Assembly: GCF_937973075.1 (NCBI RefSeq)
Contig: NZ_CALBWL010000046.1
Coordinates: 1 to 32,659, forward strand
From: an uncultured Campylobacter sp.
GTDB taxonomy: Bacteria > Campylobacterota > Campylobacteria > Campylobacterales > Campylobacteraceae
Direction of reading: 5' to 3'
DNA: 32,659 nt
Position 1 is the stretch's first letter, and every line of letters starts with the position of its first letter. Below the pieces are notes generated by a model, which worked only from the letters and a program-made list of their open reading frames with translations, was not told the origin of the DNA and did no database searches. Shown here in pieces: positions 19,096 to 26,813 of this stretch. The position numbers and the translations under genes were made by a program.

Positions 19096-19722
19096 AATTA
19101 AATTTTAAGCCCCGATCTCACTAGCTTAGCCTTTTTGCCAAATATCTCGTGCTGAAAATTGTGAGTATATTTTATGCATACTTGGCATTTTTGAAAGAAA
19201 TTTTGTCGCAATGTCGGAACCGCGAAGTGCAAGAAGCTCATACGTAACTAATTCTTTAAATTTTGCGAAATTTAAAATTCGCGCTTCAATCCTGCTCCGC
19301 CAAGCAAATCCGCGCAAATAAATAAATCAAAATTCCAGTCATTCGCTTACAGCGAAAATTCCATAGAATTTCAAATAATGCCACATAAAATTAGAATTCC
19401 TCCCAAAATCCATCCCCCAATTCAACTTCTTAAAATTTTGCGCAAATCCCTCAGCTAAAATTCTAAACTACAAAAATTTTAGTATTTAAAATCACTTTAC
19501 TCAACCCCGCCGTAGCAGCAAATCCTATGTGGGTTCACACCGCACGCCACTTCAGGCTGATATATCCGAAAGCTTAAAAGTGTAGACCATAACCTCTACA
19601 AGCTAACGATAAAATTTAATCATAATTTTTAAAAACCAAAATTTCAAAAGCACGGAATTTTGTCCCAGGATGTGAATTGAGTAAAAAGCTAACGAAATGC
19701 AGGAATTTCGCAAGCGCGAAAT
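19096..19722. other. 0.63-kb spacer, AT-rich, with a structured element
   Basis: No gene is supported: a 63-codon minus-strand frame at 19126-19317 lacks a start signal and any recognisable domain. The left 400 bases are AT-rich with many AAATTT words. The right part holds a GC-richer segment with nested hairpins (19493-19600, listed separately) and an AATTTCGC palindrome at 19704-19723 that overlaps the stop codon of the next gene. Confidence 0.5.
19493..19600 (+). ncRNA. Structured element with a weak cobalamin-riboswitch resemblance
   Basis: Read on the plus strand, CACTTT (19493-19498) can pair with AAAGTG (19577-19582) and enclose a GC-richer core. Inside lie a hairpin TGTG-GGTT-CACA (19528-19539) and the word CGCCACTT (19545-19552), close to the conserved GCCACTG of cobalamin riboswitches. 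It is followed by AGGCTGATATATCCG, vaguely like the B12 box. Right after the closing stem, TGTAGA/TCTACA forms a hairpin whose loop ends in AACC, complementary to the GGTT loop; this is where the kissing-loop hairpin of cobalamin riboswitches lies. Against this, the usual GGGAA element is missing and no plus-strand gene follows. It may be a relic, another RNA, or chance. Confidence 0.3.
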
Positions 19723-21027
19723 TTATCCATTGTAATTTTCCTCGCCCATAAGCGCCTCAGCGATGAGCTCCAACGGATTTACGCACCTCGTCTGCGAGCC
19801 GCTTAAAGAAAGCGAATTATTTAGCTGCATCCTGCACGCACTGCACTCGGCAGAAACTACGCGCACGGGTAGATCCGCCATTGCGCGCGCCTTAGCTAAT
19901 CCCGCTGCGCGCGCGAGCTCGTAGCGCTCGGTTTGCATCGTCACACCGCCAAATCCGCAGCATTTATTAGGCTCATCCATCTCGGTTATTTCGTAGTTTT
20001 GAGCGAGCAAGCCGCGCGGCTCTTTCCAAATACCCTGCATTTTGCGAGCATGGCACGGATCGTGATAAGTAATCGCTAAAGCCCTTTTGCCGCGGCGCAT
20101 CAAAAGATCACTTAAGTTTGTAAATTTATAAAAGTATTCGCTCGCCATAAAAATTTTACTCGCAAGCTTTTGTGCGCGGGCTTTCCATTGCGGCTCGTTT
20201 TCAAAAAAATGCGCGTAATCCACCCTCAGCATTGCAGAACACGTAGCCTCGGGCACAATAATCGCATCAAGAGCAGGCAGAGCTTTTTCGAAATATGCTA
20301 TATTAAATTTTGCCGCGTGTTCAACCGCCGCAAAATCTCCCGTAAAATACGCAGGAGCGCCACAACAGGCTTGTTCCTTCATCAAATTTACGTTTAGCTT
20401 TAGCGCTCGCGCGATATGTAAAATCGCCTCGCCTACGCCCGTGTAAGCGTAGTTTGCCATGCAGCCTATAAAAATTCCAATAGTTTTTTCGCCGCCGTTG
20501 TCGATAAATTCTGCATGAGAGTTCATAAAGCTCTTTTTCGCAGAAGCAGGTAGCAAGCGTTCTTTTTTAAGTAGTGGCAAGTCAAATCTAGGCGACATAG
20601 AGCTTTGCGTATCTTTTCGCATCTTAAAGCCACAGCTAAGAAACACATATCCAAGCGCTGCTGCTAGATCCAGCGCTTTGCGGTGCCCGAGCAGCCAAAA
20701 CGCAGCTTTTTTGTACCACGCGATGCCAAATTTTTCCGCAATGCGCGCGCGAACATTCTCGATTGCCGTATCTATGGGCAAAGACTCGCCGCAAATATCT
20801 ACGCAGTTGGTGCATAAAAAGCAGCTTTCAAAAATTTTCTTAGCGTTTTTATCAAGCTTTAGTTCATTCCTGCCGTAAGCGCCCAAAAGATCCACAAATC
20901 CGCGCGGGCTCGTTACTTCATCGCCGTTAATGCCATGAACCGTGCAGACTTGGATACATTTACCACATTTTACGCAACGCTCGCTAAGTGCCGCAAAATC
21001 GAACGCTACAAGCTTTGCCCTACTCAT
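19723..21027 (-). CDS. GlpC/GlcF-like Fe-S oxidoreductase
   Basis: The 434-residue product has two [4Fe-4S] ferredoxin motifs at the N-terminus: C18-x2-C21-x2-C24-x3-C28 and C69-x2-C72-x2-C75-x3-C79. The C-terminal half carries two cysteine-rich CCG domains, seen as EQACCGAPAYFTGD and ITYHDPCHARK with NKCCGFGGV. This is the layout of GlpC, GlcF and the lactate-utilisation Fe-S subunits, which pass electrons between a flavoprotein and quinones or heterodisulfide-type centres. No flavoprotein partner is encoded nearby, so the substrate is unknown. It lies 11 bases after hemN. As I recall, C. jejuni has a ferredoxin-type protein at the same place, so the link with hemN is old. A contribution to electron supply for HemN is possible but only a guess from position. 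Confidence 0.85.
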   Translation of the reverse strand: MSRAKLVAFDFAALSERCVKCGKCIQVCTVHGINGDEVTSPRGFVDLLGAYGRNELKLDKNAKKIFESCFLCTNCVDICGESLPIDTAIENVRARIAEKFGIAWYKKAAFWLLGHRKALDLAAALGYVFLSCGFKMRKDTQSSMSPRFDLPLLKKERLLPASAKKSFMNSHAEFIDNGGEKTIGIFIGCMANYAYTGVGEAILHIARALKLNVNLMKEQACCGAPAYFTGDFAAVEHAAKFNIAYFEKALPALDAIIVPEATCSAMLRVDYAHFFENEPQWKARAQKLASKIFMASEYFYKFTNLSDLLMRRGKRALAITYHDPCHARKMQGIWKEPRGLLAQNYEITEMDEPNKCCGFGGVTMQTERYELARAAGLAKARAMADLPVRVVSAECSACRMQLNNSLSLSGSQTRCVNPLELIAEALMGEENYNG

Positions 21028-21038
21028 AGCCGCGCCGC

Positions 21039-22403
21039 TTAAACGGTTTTAGAAAAGCGCTTCTCGCCCAAATTTTTACCCATATACTCATCAAAGCACA
21101 TCGCGATATTGCGGATCAAAAGCGTGCCGGTAGGCGTTACCGAAATTCTATGCGGCGAGACTTGTACGAAATCCTTTAGCGCCTCAAGCTGTTTTAGGCT
21201 AGCGCCAAAATGCTCGAAAAATTTTATCTTAAATTTCTCCTCGATCGCCTCTATATCGACGCAAAAATTACTCATCAGTCCCATAATCACCTCTTTGCGC
21301 AGCAGATCCTCTTCATTTAGCAAAACGCCCCTGCAATACGGCAGCCTGCCCGTATCGATCGCGGCTTCATATGCATCCATATCTTTGAAATTTTGCGCGT
21401 AGTGGCGCGCTCCTTCGCCGATGCTAGTTAGCCCGATGCCGATCAGATCGGCGCCGCCCTTGGTCGTATAGCCCTGAAAATTACGGTGTAGCGAGCCGTT
21501 TTTAAGCGCGGCATGAAGCTCGTCTGCGGGCTTTGAGTAGTGATCCATACCGATCATCTCATATCCGTTCGCGCTCAAAAAATCGTGTGTAAATTTTAAA
21601 ATTTCAAGCTTTACTTTGGGTTCTGGCAGTGTCGTCTCGTCAAATTTACGCATAGATTTTTTTATCCACGGCACGTGCGCGTAGTTAAAGATTGCAAAGC
21701 GGTCCGGATCAAGCGAAAGCGCAAGCTCCAGCGTACGCTTAAAGCTAGCTAGGCTCTGATACGGAAGCCCATAGATCAGATCCATATTTATCGATTTTAT
21801 TCCCCTCTCGCGCGCCATGGCTATGACATCCCTCGTAAGCTCGAAAGGCTGGATGCGGTGGATCTCCTTTTGCACGCGCTCGTCGAAATCCTGCACGCCG
21901 TAGCTGATGCGGTTAAAGCCGTTTGAAACGAGCACATCGAGCTGCTCGGCATTTAAAAACCGCGGATCGATCTCGCAGCTGATCTCGGCTTCAGAGCTAA
22001 AATTTGTAAAATATTTTTTGATATTTTTTATGTGGCGCGCGAGCTGTTCGGCGCTAAAATACGTAGGCGTACCGCCGCCGAAGTGCATCTGCACGACCTG
22101 GCGCGAGCCGTCCACGACGCCGCTTAAAATTTGCATTTCGCGCTCGATATAGTCCAAATACCGATCCATCTTGTCGCGCTTGCCCGTGTAGATTACGTTG
22201 CAGCCGCAAAAATAACAGGCCGAGCGGCAAAACGGCATGTGAAAGTAAAGCGACAGCGGCGTGGAGCTTTTCTGATTTTTCAGCTCGTTCAGATACCCGT
22301 CGTAGCTGAAGTTTTCGCTAAATTCCAAAGCGGTCGGATAGCTCGTGTAGCGGGGTCCAGGGCGCGAAAATTTCGCGTAAGCGTCAAAGTCTATGCTATT
22401 CAC
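21039..22403 (-). CDS. hemN: Oxygen-independent coproporphyrinogen III oxidase
   Basis: The 454-residue product is the radical SAM enzyme that decarboxylates coproporphyrinogen III to protoporphyrinogen IX without oxygen. The [4Fe-4S] motif is C59-x3-C63-x2-C66-x-C68 in FCRSACYFCGC, the HemN form. The N-terminal segment RPGPRYTSYPT (14-24) is the family's trip-wire region. FGGGTPTY near 108-115 is the SAM-binding glycine motif. The HemN C-terminal domain follows at about 360-454, which separates it from HemW. It overlaps DUF2603 by 8 bases and precedes the Fe-S protein by 11. Together with hemB in the same run of genes it supplies heme in a microaerobic cell. Confidence 0.96.
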   Translation of the reverse strand: MNSIDFDAYAKFSRPGPRYTSYPTALEFSENFSYDGYLNELKNQKSSTPLSLYFHMPFCRSACYFCGCNVIYTGKRDKMDRYLDYIEREMQILSGVVDGSRQVVQMHFGGGTPTYFSAEQLARHIKNIKKYFTNFSSEAEISCEIDPRFLNAEQLDVLVSNGFNRISYGVQDFDERVQKEIHRIQPFELTRDVIAMARERGIKSINMDLIYGLPYQSLASFKRTLELALSLDPDRFAIFNYAHVPWIKKSMRKFDETTLPEPKVKLEILKFTHDFLSANGYEMIGMDHYSKPADELHAALKNGSLHRNFQGYTTKGGADLIGIGLTSIGEGARHYAQNFKDMDAYEAAIDTGRLPYCRGVLLNEEDLLRKEVIMGLMSNFCVDIEAIEEKFKIKFFEHFGASLKQLEALKDFVQVSPHRISVTPTGTLLIRNIAMCFDEYMGKNLGEKRFSKTV

Positions 22404-22878
22404 GACCGACCGCCTTAGTTTTGATAAGCTCTTCGATGTCGATAAAAAGGTTTGGATGCAGACTTTTTACGCGCGAAACGACGGCATCGACGTCTAAGCT
22501 TAATCTTTTCGCACTCGGATTTGCGCCCGTTAGCCTTCTGATCTCGTCCATACACACGATCCACGCGTCGCCGAAATCCACCGGCGTATGCTGCAAAATC
22601 GAGCGCTCAAGCTTGAGATTAAAATTTTCCTGCATCGCGTTTTTGGTCGCGGCGATGAGATTTGCAAGCGATTTTATCGAGATCATCGTGTGCACTTCGT
22701 TATTTTCGTCGATGCCGAACCACGGCTCCTCGTCGCTCCACGAGCCGCTTTTCAGAGTGAGTTTTTTCTCATTATCCTCGCCCTGCGAAATTTCAAAAAC
22801 CGTCCTTTTCGAGCTATCCAGCCCGAAAAATTCGCTCGCTTTGTCGATCTTTTTTAGCGCTTTATCTTTTTCTTCCAT
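22396..22878 (-). CDS. DUF2603 / UPF0763 protein
   Basis: The 160-residue product belongs to DUF2603 (UPF0763), a family restricted to epsilonproteobacteria. It has no signal peptide and no membrane helix. The most recognisable part is the centre and end (KLTLKSGSWSDEEPWFGIDENNEVHTM at about 39-65, DFGDAWIVCMDEIRR near 101-115). No catalytic motif is visible and no function is known. It sits between argF (14 bases upstream) and hemN (8-base overlap), the same place as its C. jejuni homologue, so it is co-expressed with heme and arginine genes. A role linked to hemN is possible from the steady neighbourhood. Confidence 0.85.
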   Translation of the reverse strand: MEEKDKALKKIDKASEFFGLDSSKRTVFEISQGEDNEKKLTLKSGSWSDEEPWFGIDENNEVHTMISIKSLANLIAATKNAMQENFNLKLERSILQHTPVDFGDAWIVCMDEIRRLTGANPSAKRLSLDVDAVVSRVKSLHPNLFIDIEELIKTKAVGRE

Positions 22879-22892
22879 GCGTTCTCCTAAAT

Positions 22893-23816
22893 TTATCTTT
22901 TTTGATCCAGCCAGACCATGACGCCTTTTTGCGCGTGCAGGCGATTTTCCACCTCTGCAAAAATTTCATCCGCGTGCGCTTCAAACACGGCCTCGCTTAC
23001 CTCATATCCGCGGTACGCCGGCAAGCAGTGCAAAAAGATCGCACCGCTACCTGCTAGAGCCATTAAGCTTTCGTCCACGCAAAAGCCCGCGAAATCGCGA
23101 ATTCTTTGCTCTTTTTCGGCTTCTTGCCCCATCGACACCCAAGTATCGGTCGTCACGACGTTTGCGCGCGCTACGGCTTCTTTTATATCGTTCGTTATTA
23201 AAATTTTAGCGCCTGAAATTTTAGCATTTTCTTGCGCCTGCGCTAGTATTTGCGGATCAGCCTCGTAGCCTTTCGGCGTCGCCACTCGCAGCTCAAAGCC
23301 AAGCTTGCTAGCAAGCATCAACCACGAGTGCGCCATATTGTTACCGTCGCCCACGTACGCGGCTTTTATCTTTGGAATTGGGGTACCGCACTCCACGATC
23401 GTCATCAGATCCGCCATTAGCTGCATGGGATGAAATTTATCGCTTAGCCCGTTTATTACCGGCACGCGGCTAAATTCCGCAAGCCCTATTAGCGTCTCGT
23501 GGCGATTTACGCGTGCCATGATTAGATCGCACATTCGCGAAATCACGCGCGCGGTATCTTTGATCGGCTCGCCTCGCCCGAGCTGGATGTCGCGACTGCT
23601 CAAAAACAGCGCGTGTCCGCCGAGCTCATTCATCCCTACGTCAAAGCTTACTCGCGTTCTGGTCGAGCTTTTTTCAAATATCATCGCTAATTTTTGATCT
23701 TTCAAATATGGCTTAAAATTTCGCGCTTTAGCTTCTTTTTTAATCTCAAACGCTAAATTTAAAATTTCGATTATCTCGTCTTTGCTAAAATCGTTTAACG
23801 TAAGAAAGTGCCTCAT
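22893..23816 (-). CDS. argF: Ornithine carbamoyltransferase
   Basis: The 307-residue product joins carbamoyl phosphate and ornithine to citrulline in arginine synthesis. The carbamoyl-phosphate loop STRTR is at 51-55, the HPMQ motif at 129-132, the ornithine-side DGNN segment near 157-160, and the HCLPA motif with the active-site cysteine at 263-267. Length is normal, and the enzyme should work in the cytoplasm as a trimer. Its ATG overlaps the TGA of the Doc toxin gene (ATGA, 4 bases), so its translation probably depends on ribosomes that have read doc. This makes the toxin-antitoxin pair a physical part of the arginine gene's expression unit. Confidence 0.97.
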   Translation of the reverse strand: MRHFLTLNDFSKDEIIEILNLAFEIKKEAKARNFKPYLKDQKLAMIFEKSSTRTRVSFDVGMNELGGHALFLSSRDIQLGRGEPIKDTARVISRMCDLIMARVNRHETLIGLAEFSRVPVINGLSDKFHPMQLMADLMTIVECGTPIPKIKAAYVGDGNNMAHSWLMLASKLGFELRVATPKGYEADPQILAQAQENAKISGAKILITNDIKEAVARANVVTTDTWVSMGQEAEKEQRIRDFAGFCVDESLMALAGSGAIFLHCLPAYRGYEVSEAVFEAHADEIFAEVENRLHAQKGVMVWLDQKR

Positions 23817-24205
23817 TTATCCCCCTTATCTTTTATAAATTTACTAAAAAATTCTTTTAAATCACCTTTTGTCATATCGCCTGTGGCCACCTTTACGACT
23901 ACGTCTTCCATCGCCGCGTAAAATTCCTCGTCGTCCAAAACTATAGAATTCGCCGATAAAAACATATCGGCTAGCAGAATCGCCGTCCTTTTATTCCCGT
24001 CGGTGAAAGGATGAAATTTTATGCACGAATGCGTCAAATGCGCGAGTTTATCCGCCATAGTAGGATAATACAGATCGTTTTTTATATTCTGCAATGCGGA
24101 CGATAAATAGCCAAGCGAAGTTTTATTATAACCCTTGCTTCCGCCTATTTTTTCTAGCATTTTATCGTGGATAAAAATAGCCTGATGCAGCGTTAGATAT
24201 TTCAT
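23813..24205 (-). CDS. doc: Doc/Fic-family toxin
   Basis: The 130-residue product is a small all-helical Fic-fold protein of the Doc (death-on-curing) type. The catalytic loop reads HPFTDGNKRTA at 65-75. His65, the acidic Asp69, Asn71, Lys72 and Arg73 match the Doc form of the Fic motif, in which Lys replaces the Gly of AMP-transferring Fic enzymes. Phage P1 Doc phosphorylates EF-Tu and stops translation; the same reaction is likely but unproven here. There is no inhibitory helix (S/T-x-x-x-E-G/N) inside the protein, so the antitoxin must come from the small gene 10 bases upstream. The gene overlaps argF by 4 bases and lies inside the hemB-argF operon. Motif and length look functional. Confidence 0.9.
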   Translation of the reverse strand: MKYLTLHQAIFIHDKMLEKIGGSKGYNKTSLGYLSSALQNIKNDLYYPTMADKLAHLTHSCIKFHPFTDGNKRTAILLADMFLSANSIVLDDEEFYAAMEDVVVKVATGDMTKGDLKEFFSKFIKDKGDK

Positions 24206-24215
24206 TTGTCTTTTT

Positions 24216-24431
24216 TCATTTATCCTTTAATCGCTCAAAAACAGCCCTATTGCTCGGCTTATCTAATTTCGCAATAACGGCGCTCGAAAGCTCGTCGAAA
24301 TTCTCTATGCACTCATCCCTATTTTCGGGTAAAATTTTAGCTTCAAATTTCATCTTTTTTGCTAGCTTCATTACGGCGTCCAATACGGCTTCCATTTCGT
24401 TACTTTTAATCTCTAGTGCTATTTTATTCAT
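24216..24431 (-). CDS. Probable antitoxin of the Doc system
   Basis: The 71-residue product is acidic and helical (MNKIALEIKSNEMEAVLDAV at the start, FDELSSAVIAKLDKPSNRAV near the end). It starts 2 bases after the hemB stop and ends 10 bases before doc, the classic antitoxin-first order. I see no clear Phd/YefM or AbrB domain. The C-terminal half could be the disordered segment that folds onto the toxin, as Phd does. The assignment rests on size, charge and position more than on sequence. No palindromic operator is visible upstream, which suggests it depends on the hemB promoter. Confidence 0.75.
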   Translation of the reverse strand: MNKIALEIKSNEMEAVLDAVMKLAKKMKFEAKILPENRDECIENFDELSSAVIAKLDKPSNRAVFERLKDK

Positions 24432-24433
24432 CG

Positions 24434-25408
24434 CTAGCCCCTGTTTAAAATTTCCGCGATCTCCTTGGCGTGATAGGTGATGATCATATCCGCGCCAGCG
24501 CGCCTTATGCTTATCATCGTCTCCATCATCACGCGCTCATAGTCGATCACGCCCGCTTTTTTACCCGCCTGCAGTAGTGAGTATTCGCCGCTTACGTTAT
24601 ATGCGCAGATCGGCAGCAACGTGCGCTCCCGCAGGTCTCTGATCAGATCCAGATACGCAAGCGCCGGCTTTATCATCAAGATATCCGCTCCCTGCGCCTC
24701 GTCTTGCAGGCTTTCGTTGATCGCCTCAAATCTATTTGCGGGGTCCATCTGGTAGCTGCTGCGATCGCCAAAACTCGGCGCGCTCTCCGCCACGTCGCGA
24801 AACGGCCCGTAATAGCCGCTGGCAAACTTGCTCGAATACGCCATAATCGGCAAATTTTCAAATCCGCCGTGATCGAGCGCCTCTCGCAAAGTAGCGATAA
24901 TGCCGTCCATCATGCCGCTGGGCGCGATCATATCCGCGCCCGCTTTGGCGTGGATGAGCGCTTGCTGCGCCGAAATTTCAAGCGTCGCGTCGTTATCCAC
25001 CGTCTGATGTACATGATCGATGATGCCGCAGTGCCCGTGGTCGGTATATTCGCAAAAGCACAGATCGGTGATTACTAATAAATTTGGAAATTTAGCCTTT
25101 ATCGCGCGCAGCGAAGTCGCGATGATGCCGTCCTCGCTTAGCGCATCCGAGCCGATACTGTCCTTTAGCGACGGAATTCCGAAAAGTAAAATTTTATCCA
25201 AACCGAGCGCCAAAAGAGCCTCGCACTCTTTTAAAATTTCATCGACGCTCATCTGAAATACGCCAGGCATCGAGGCGATCTCCTTTTTGATACCGCTTCC
25301 TTCCACGACAAAAAGCGGATAGATTAAAAAGCGGGTTTGCAGATCGGTTTGTCGCACCAGATCCCTAAGCGCAGGGTTTATTCGTAGCCGTCTAAATCGT
25401 TTAAACAT
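24434..25408 (-). CDS. hemB: Delta-aminolevulinic acid dehydratase (porphobilinogen synthase)
   Basis: The product joins two aminolevulinate molecules into porphobilinogen in heme synthesis. I chose the ATG ending at 25408 (324 residues, MFKRFRRLRINPALRDLVR), preceded by AAGGAA. The frame continues to 25444, but those 12 extra residues run across the promoter region. The Schiff-base lysines are K194 (SSK) and K247 (MIKP), matching E. coli K195 and K247. The cysteines C117, C119 and C127 in DLCFCEYTDHGHCG form the catalytic zinc site, so this is a zinc-dependent form. The gene heads a run of seven minus-strand genes, with the antitoxin starting 2 bases after its stop. Confidence 0.96.
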   Translation of the reverse strand: MFKRFRRLRINPALRDLVRQTDLQTRFLIYPLFVVEGSGIKKEIASMPGVFQMSVDEILKECEALLALGLDKILLFGIPSLKDSIGSDALSEDGIIATSLRAIKAKFPNLLVITDLCFCEYTDHGHCGIIDHVHQTVDNDATLEISAQQALIHAKAGADMIAPSGMMDGIIATLREALDHGGFENLPIMAYSSKFASGYYGPFRDVAESAPSFGDRSSYQMDPANRFEAINESLQDEAQGADILMIKPALAYLDLIRDLRERTLLPICAYNVSGEYSLLQAGKKAGVIDYERVMMETMISIRRAGADMIITYHAKEIAEILNRG

Positions 25409-25471
25409 TATTTTTCCTTTTTTAGCTAGAATTGCGGGATTCATAATATCACAATTGGAGTAAATTTAAGC
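25409..25471. promoter_or_regulatory. Divergent promoter region hemB / ribA
   Basis: The 63-base gap between two divergent starts must hold both promoters. ATAATA/TATTAT in the middle (about 25443-25448) can serve as a -10 in either direction. The ribA side has GGAG 12 bases before its ATG. No known regulator site is recognisable. Confidence 0.4.
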
Positions 25472-26032
25472 ATGGATATAAAAATTTCAGAGGTCGCAAA
25501 TCTCCCCTCCCGCTTCGGAAGCTTCCGCGTTCAGTCGTTCAAGCAAGGGAACAAGGAGCATTTGGCGATATTTAAGCAGCCTTTGGAGGGCGTCGTAAAC
25601 GTGCGGATCCACTCGGAGTGCCTTACCGGCGATGCGATCGGCAGCCTAAAGTGCGACTGCCGCGACCAGCTCGAAGCAAGCCTAAAATATATCGAGGGGC
25701 GCGGCGGCATGGTGATCTATCTGCGTCAGGAAGGGCGCAATATCGGGCTTTTTAATAAAATCAACGCCTACGCGCTGCAAGACCAAGGCCTTGATACGAT
25801 CGAAGCAAATCATCAGCTAGGCTTCAAAGCGGACGAGCGCACCTACGAGATCGTGGATTTCATACTCGCTCATTTTGGAATTTCGCGCATAAATCTGCTT
25901 ACGAACAATCCGCAAAAGCTACACGATCTGAAAGTCGAAGTGGTCGCGCGCGTGCCGATAATCATCACGCCGAATAAATTTAACGAAAACTATCTGCGCG
26001 TCAAAAAAGAGCAGATGGGGCATCTGCTGTGA
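25472..26032 (+). CDS. ribA: GTP cyclohydrolase II
   Basis: The 186-residue product opens GTP to the first riboflavin precursor. The zinc cysteines C50, C61 and C63 sit in HSECLTGDAIGSLKCDC. RQEGRNIGL near 85-93 is the substrate-binding and catalytic arginine region. LTNNPQK near 142-148 completes the family pattern. It is a stand-alone RibA without the RibB domain fused in many bacteria. The ATG at 25472 has a GGAG sequence upstream. Its TGA overlaps the GTG start of rsmG by three bases (GTGA), so the two are translationally coupled. Confidence 0.96.
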   Translation: MDIKISEVANLPSRFGSFRVQSFKQGNKEHLAIFKQPLEGVVNVRIHSECLTGDAIGSLKCDCRDQLEASLKYIEGRGGMVIYLRQEGRNIGLFNKINAYALQDQGLDTIEANHQLGFKADERTYEIVDFILAHFGISRINLLTNNPQKLHDLKVEVVARVPIIITPNKFNENYLRVKKEQMGHLL

Positions 26033-26607
26033 AGCTTGCGCCGAGCGAGAGCTTTGGCGAGCAGGTTGCTAAATTTAAAGCCTGCCTGCAAAAATTTAAC
26101 CGCGTCCATAGCCTCACGAATTACGACGATTTGGACGCAGTGGTACGCGACAGCCTAAGCGGAGCGAATTTCATACCGCGCTATCCGCGCATCGCGTGCG
26201 ACATCGGCTCGGGGGCGGGCTTTCCGGGGATTTTTTTAGCGCTTGCACTGCCGCTGTGCGAGTGGCATCTATTTGAGCCCAACCGGAAAAAAGCGGCGTT
26301 TCTAACCTACACGAAGGTTAGCCTCGCGCTAGCTAACGTAAAAATCCACGCCGAGCGCGTGCAAGACGGCGCAAAGCTGCGTGCCGATCTGATAAGCTCG
26401 CGAGCGCTAATGAGCGCGCTAAATTTAATTGAAATTTGCCGCGACTTTTACGACGAAAACACGACGTTTTTACTCTACAAAGGCTCGGGCGCAGAGGCGG
26501 AAGCGGCAGAATTCCGCAAGGAATTTGCAGGCGCGAGCTGCGAAATTTTTAGCGGCGAAAACGCTTTGAAAAATAGAAAATTTTTAGTGATCAAAGGGGT
26601 AAAATAA
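26029..26607 (+). CDS. rsmG: 16S rRNA (guanine-527-N7) methyltransferase RsmG
   Basis: The 192-residue product (formerly GidB) methylates G527 in the 530 loop of 16S rRNA. The SAM-binding motif DIGSGAGFPG is at residues 58-67, preceded by the RVHSLTNYDD region near 25-34. FEPNRKKAAFL near 83-93 is the second conserved block. The start is GTG at 26029, overlapping the ribA stop. Its TAA shares one base with the next ATG (TAATG). In other bacteria, loss of rsmG gives low-level streptomycin resistance; this copy looks intact. Confidence 0.94.
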   Translation: MKLAPSESFGEQVAKFKACLQKFNRVHSLTNYDDLDAVVRDSLSGANFIPRYPRIACDIGSGAGFPGIFLALALPLCEWHLFEPNRKKAAFLTYTKVSLALANVKIHAERVQDGAKLRADLISSRALMSALNLIEICRDFYDENTTFLLYKGSGAEAEAAEFRKEFAGASCEIFSGENALKNRKFLVIKGVK

Positions 26608-26813
26608 TGGGAAAAATTCTAGCCGTCGCCGTTATCGCGGCGCTCATATATTTTTTAATAGTGCCTAGATTTCGCATAAAGAAAAAGGACGATGCGACCG
26701 AGCTTTTGGCGTGTGACGAGTGCGGGACGTACTTTAGTAACGAGGAGCTTGCTCTGCGCGATAAAAAGCGCCTTTGCAAATCCTGCGAAGCCAAACTAAG
26801 GGGCGGCAAATGA
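26607..26813 (+). CDS. Small membrane-anchored zinc-ribbon protein (PP0621-like)
   Basis: The 68-residue product has one N-terminal membrane helix (about 4-20), a basic stretch RFRIKKK and a C-terminal CxxC pair: C36-x2-C39 (ACDECG) and C57-x2-C60 (LCKSCE), which should bind one zinc. The layout equals that of PP0621-type proteins, whose role is unknown. It starts one base inside the rsmG stop codon and overlaps the next gene by 4 bases (ATGA), so four genes from ribA on form one coupled unit. Confidence 0.82.
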   Translation: MGKILAVAVIAALIYFLIVPRFRIKKKDDATELLACDECGTYFSNEELALRDKKRLCKSCEAKLRGGK

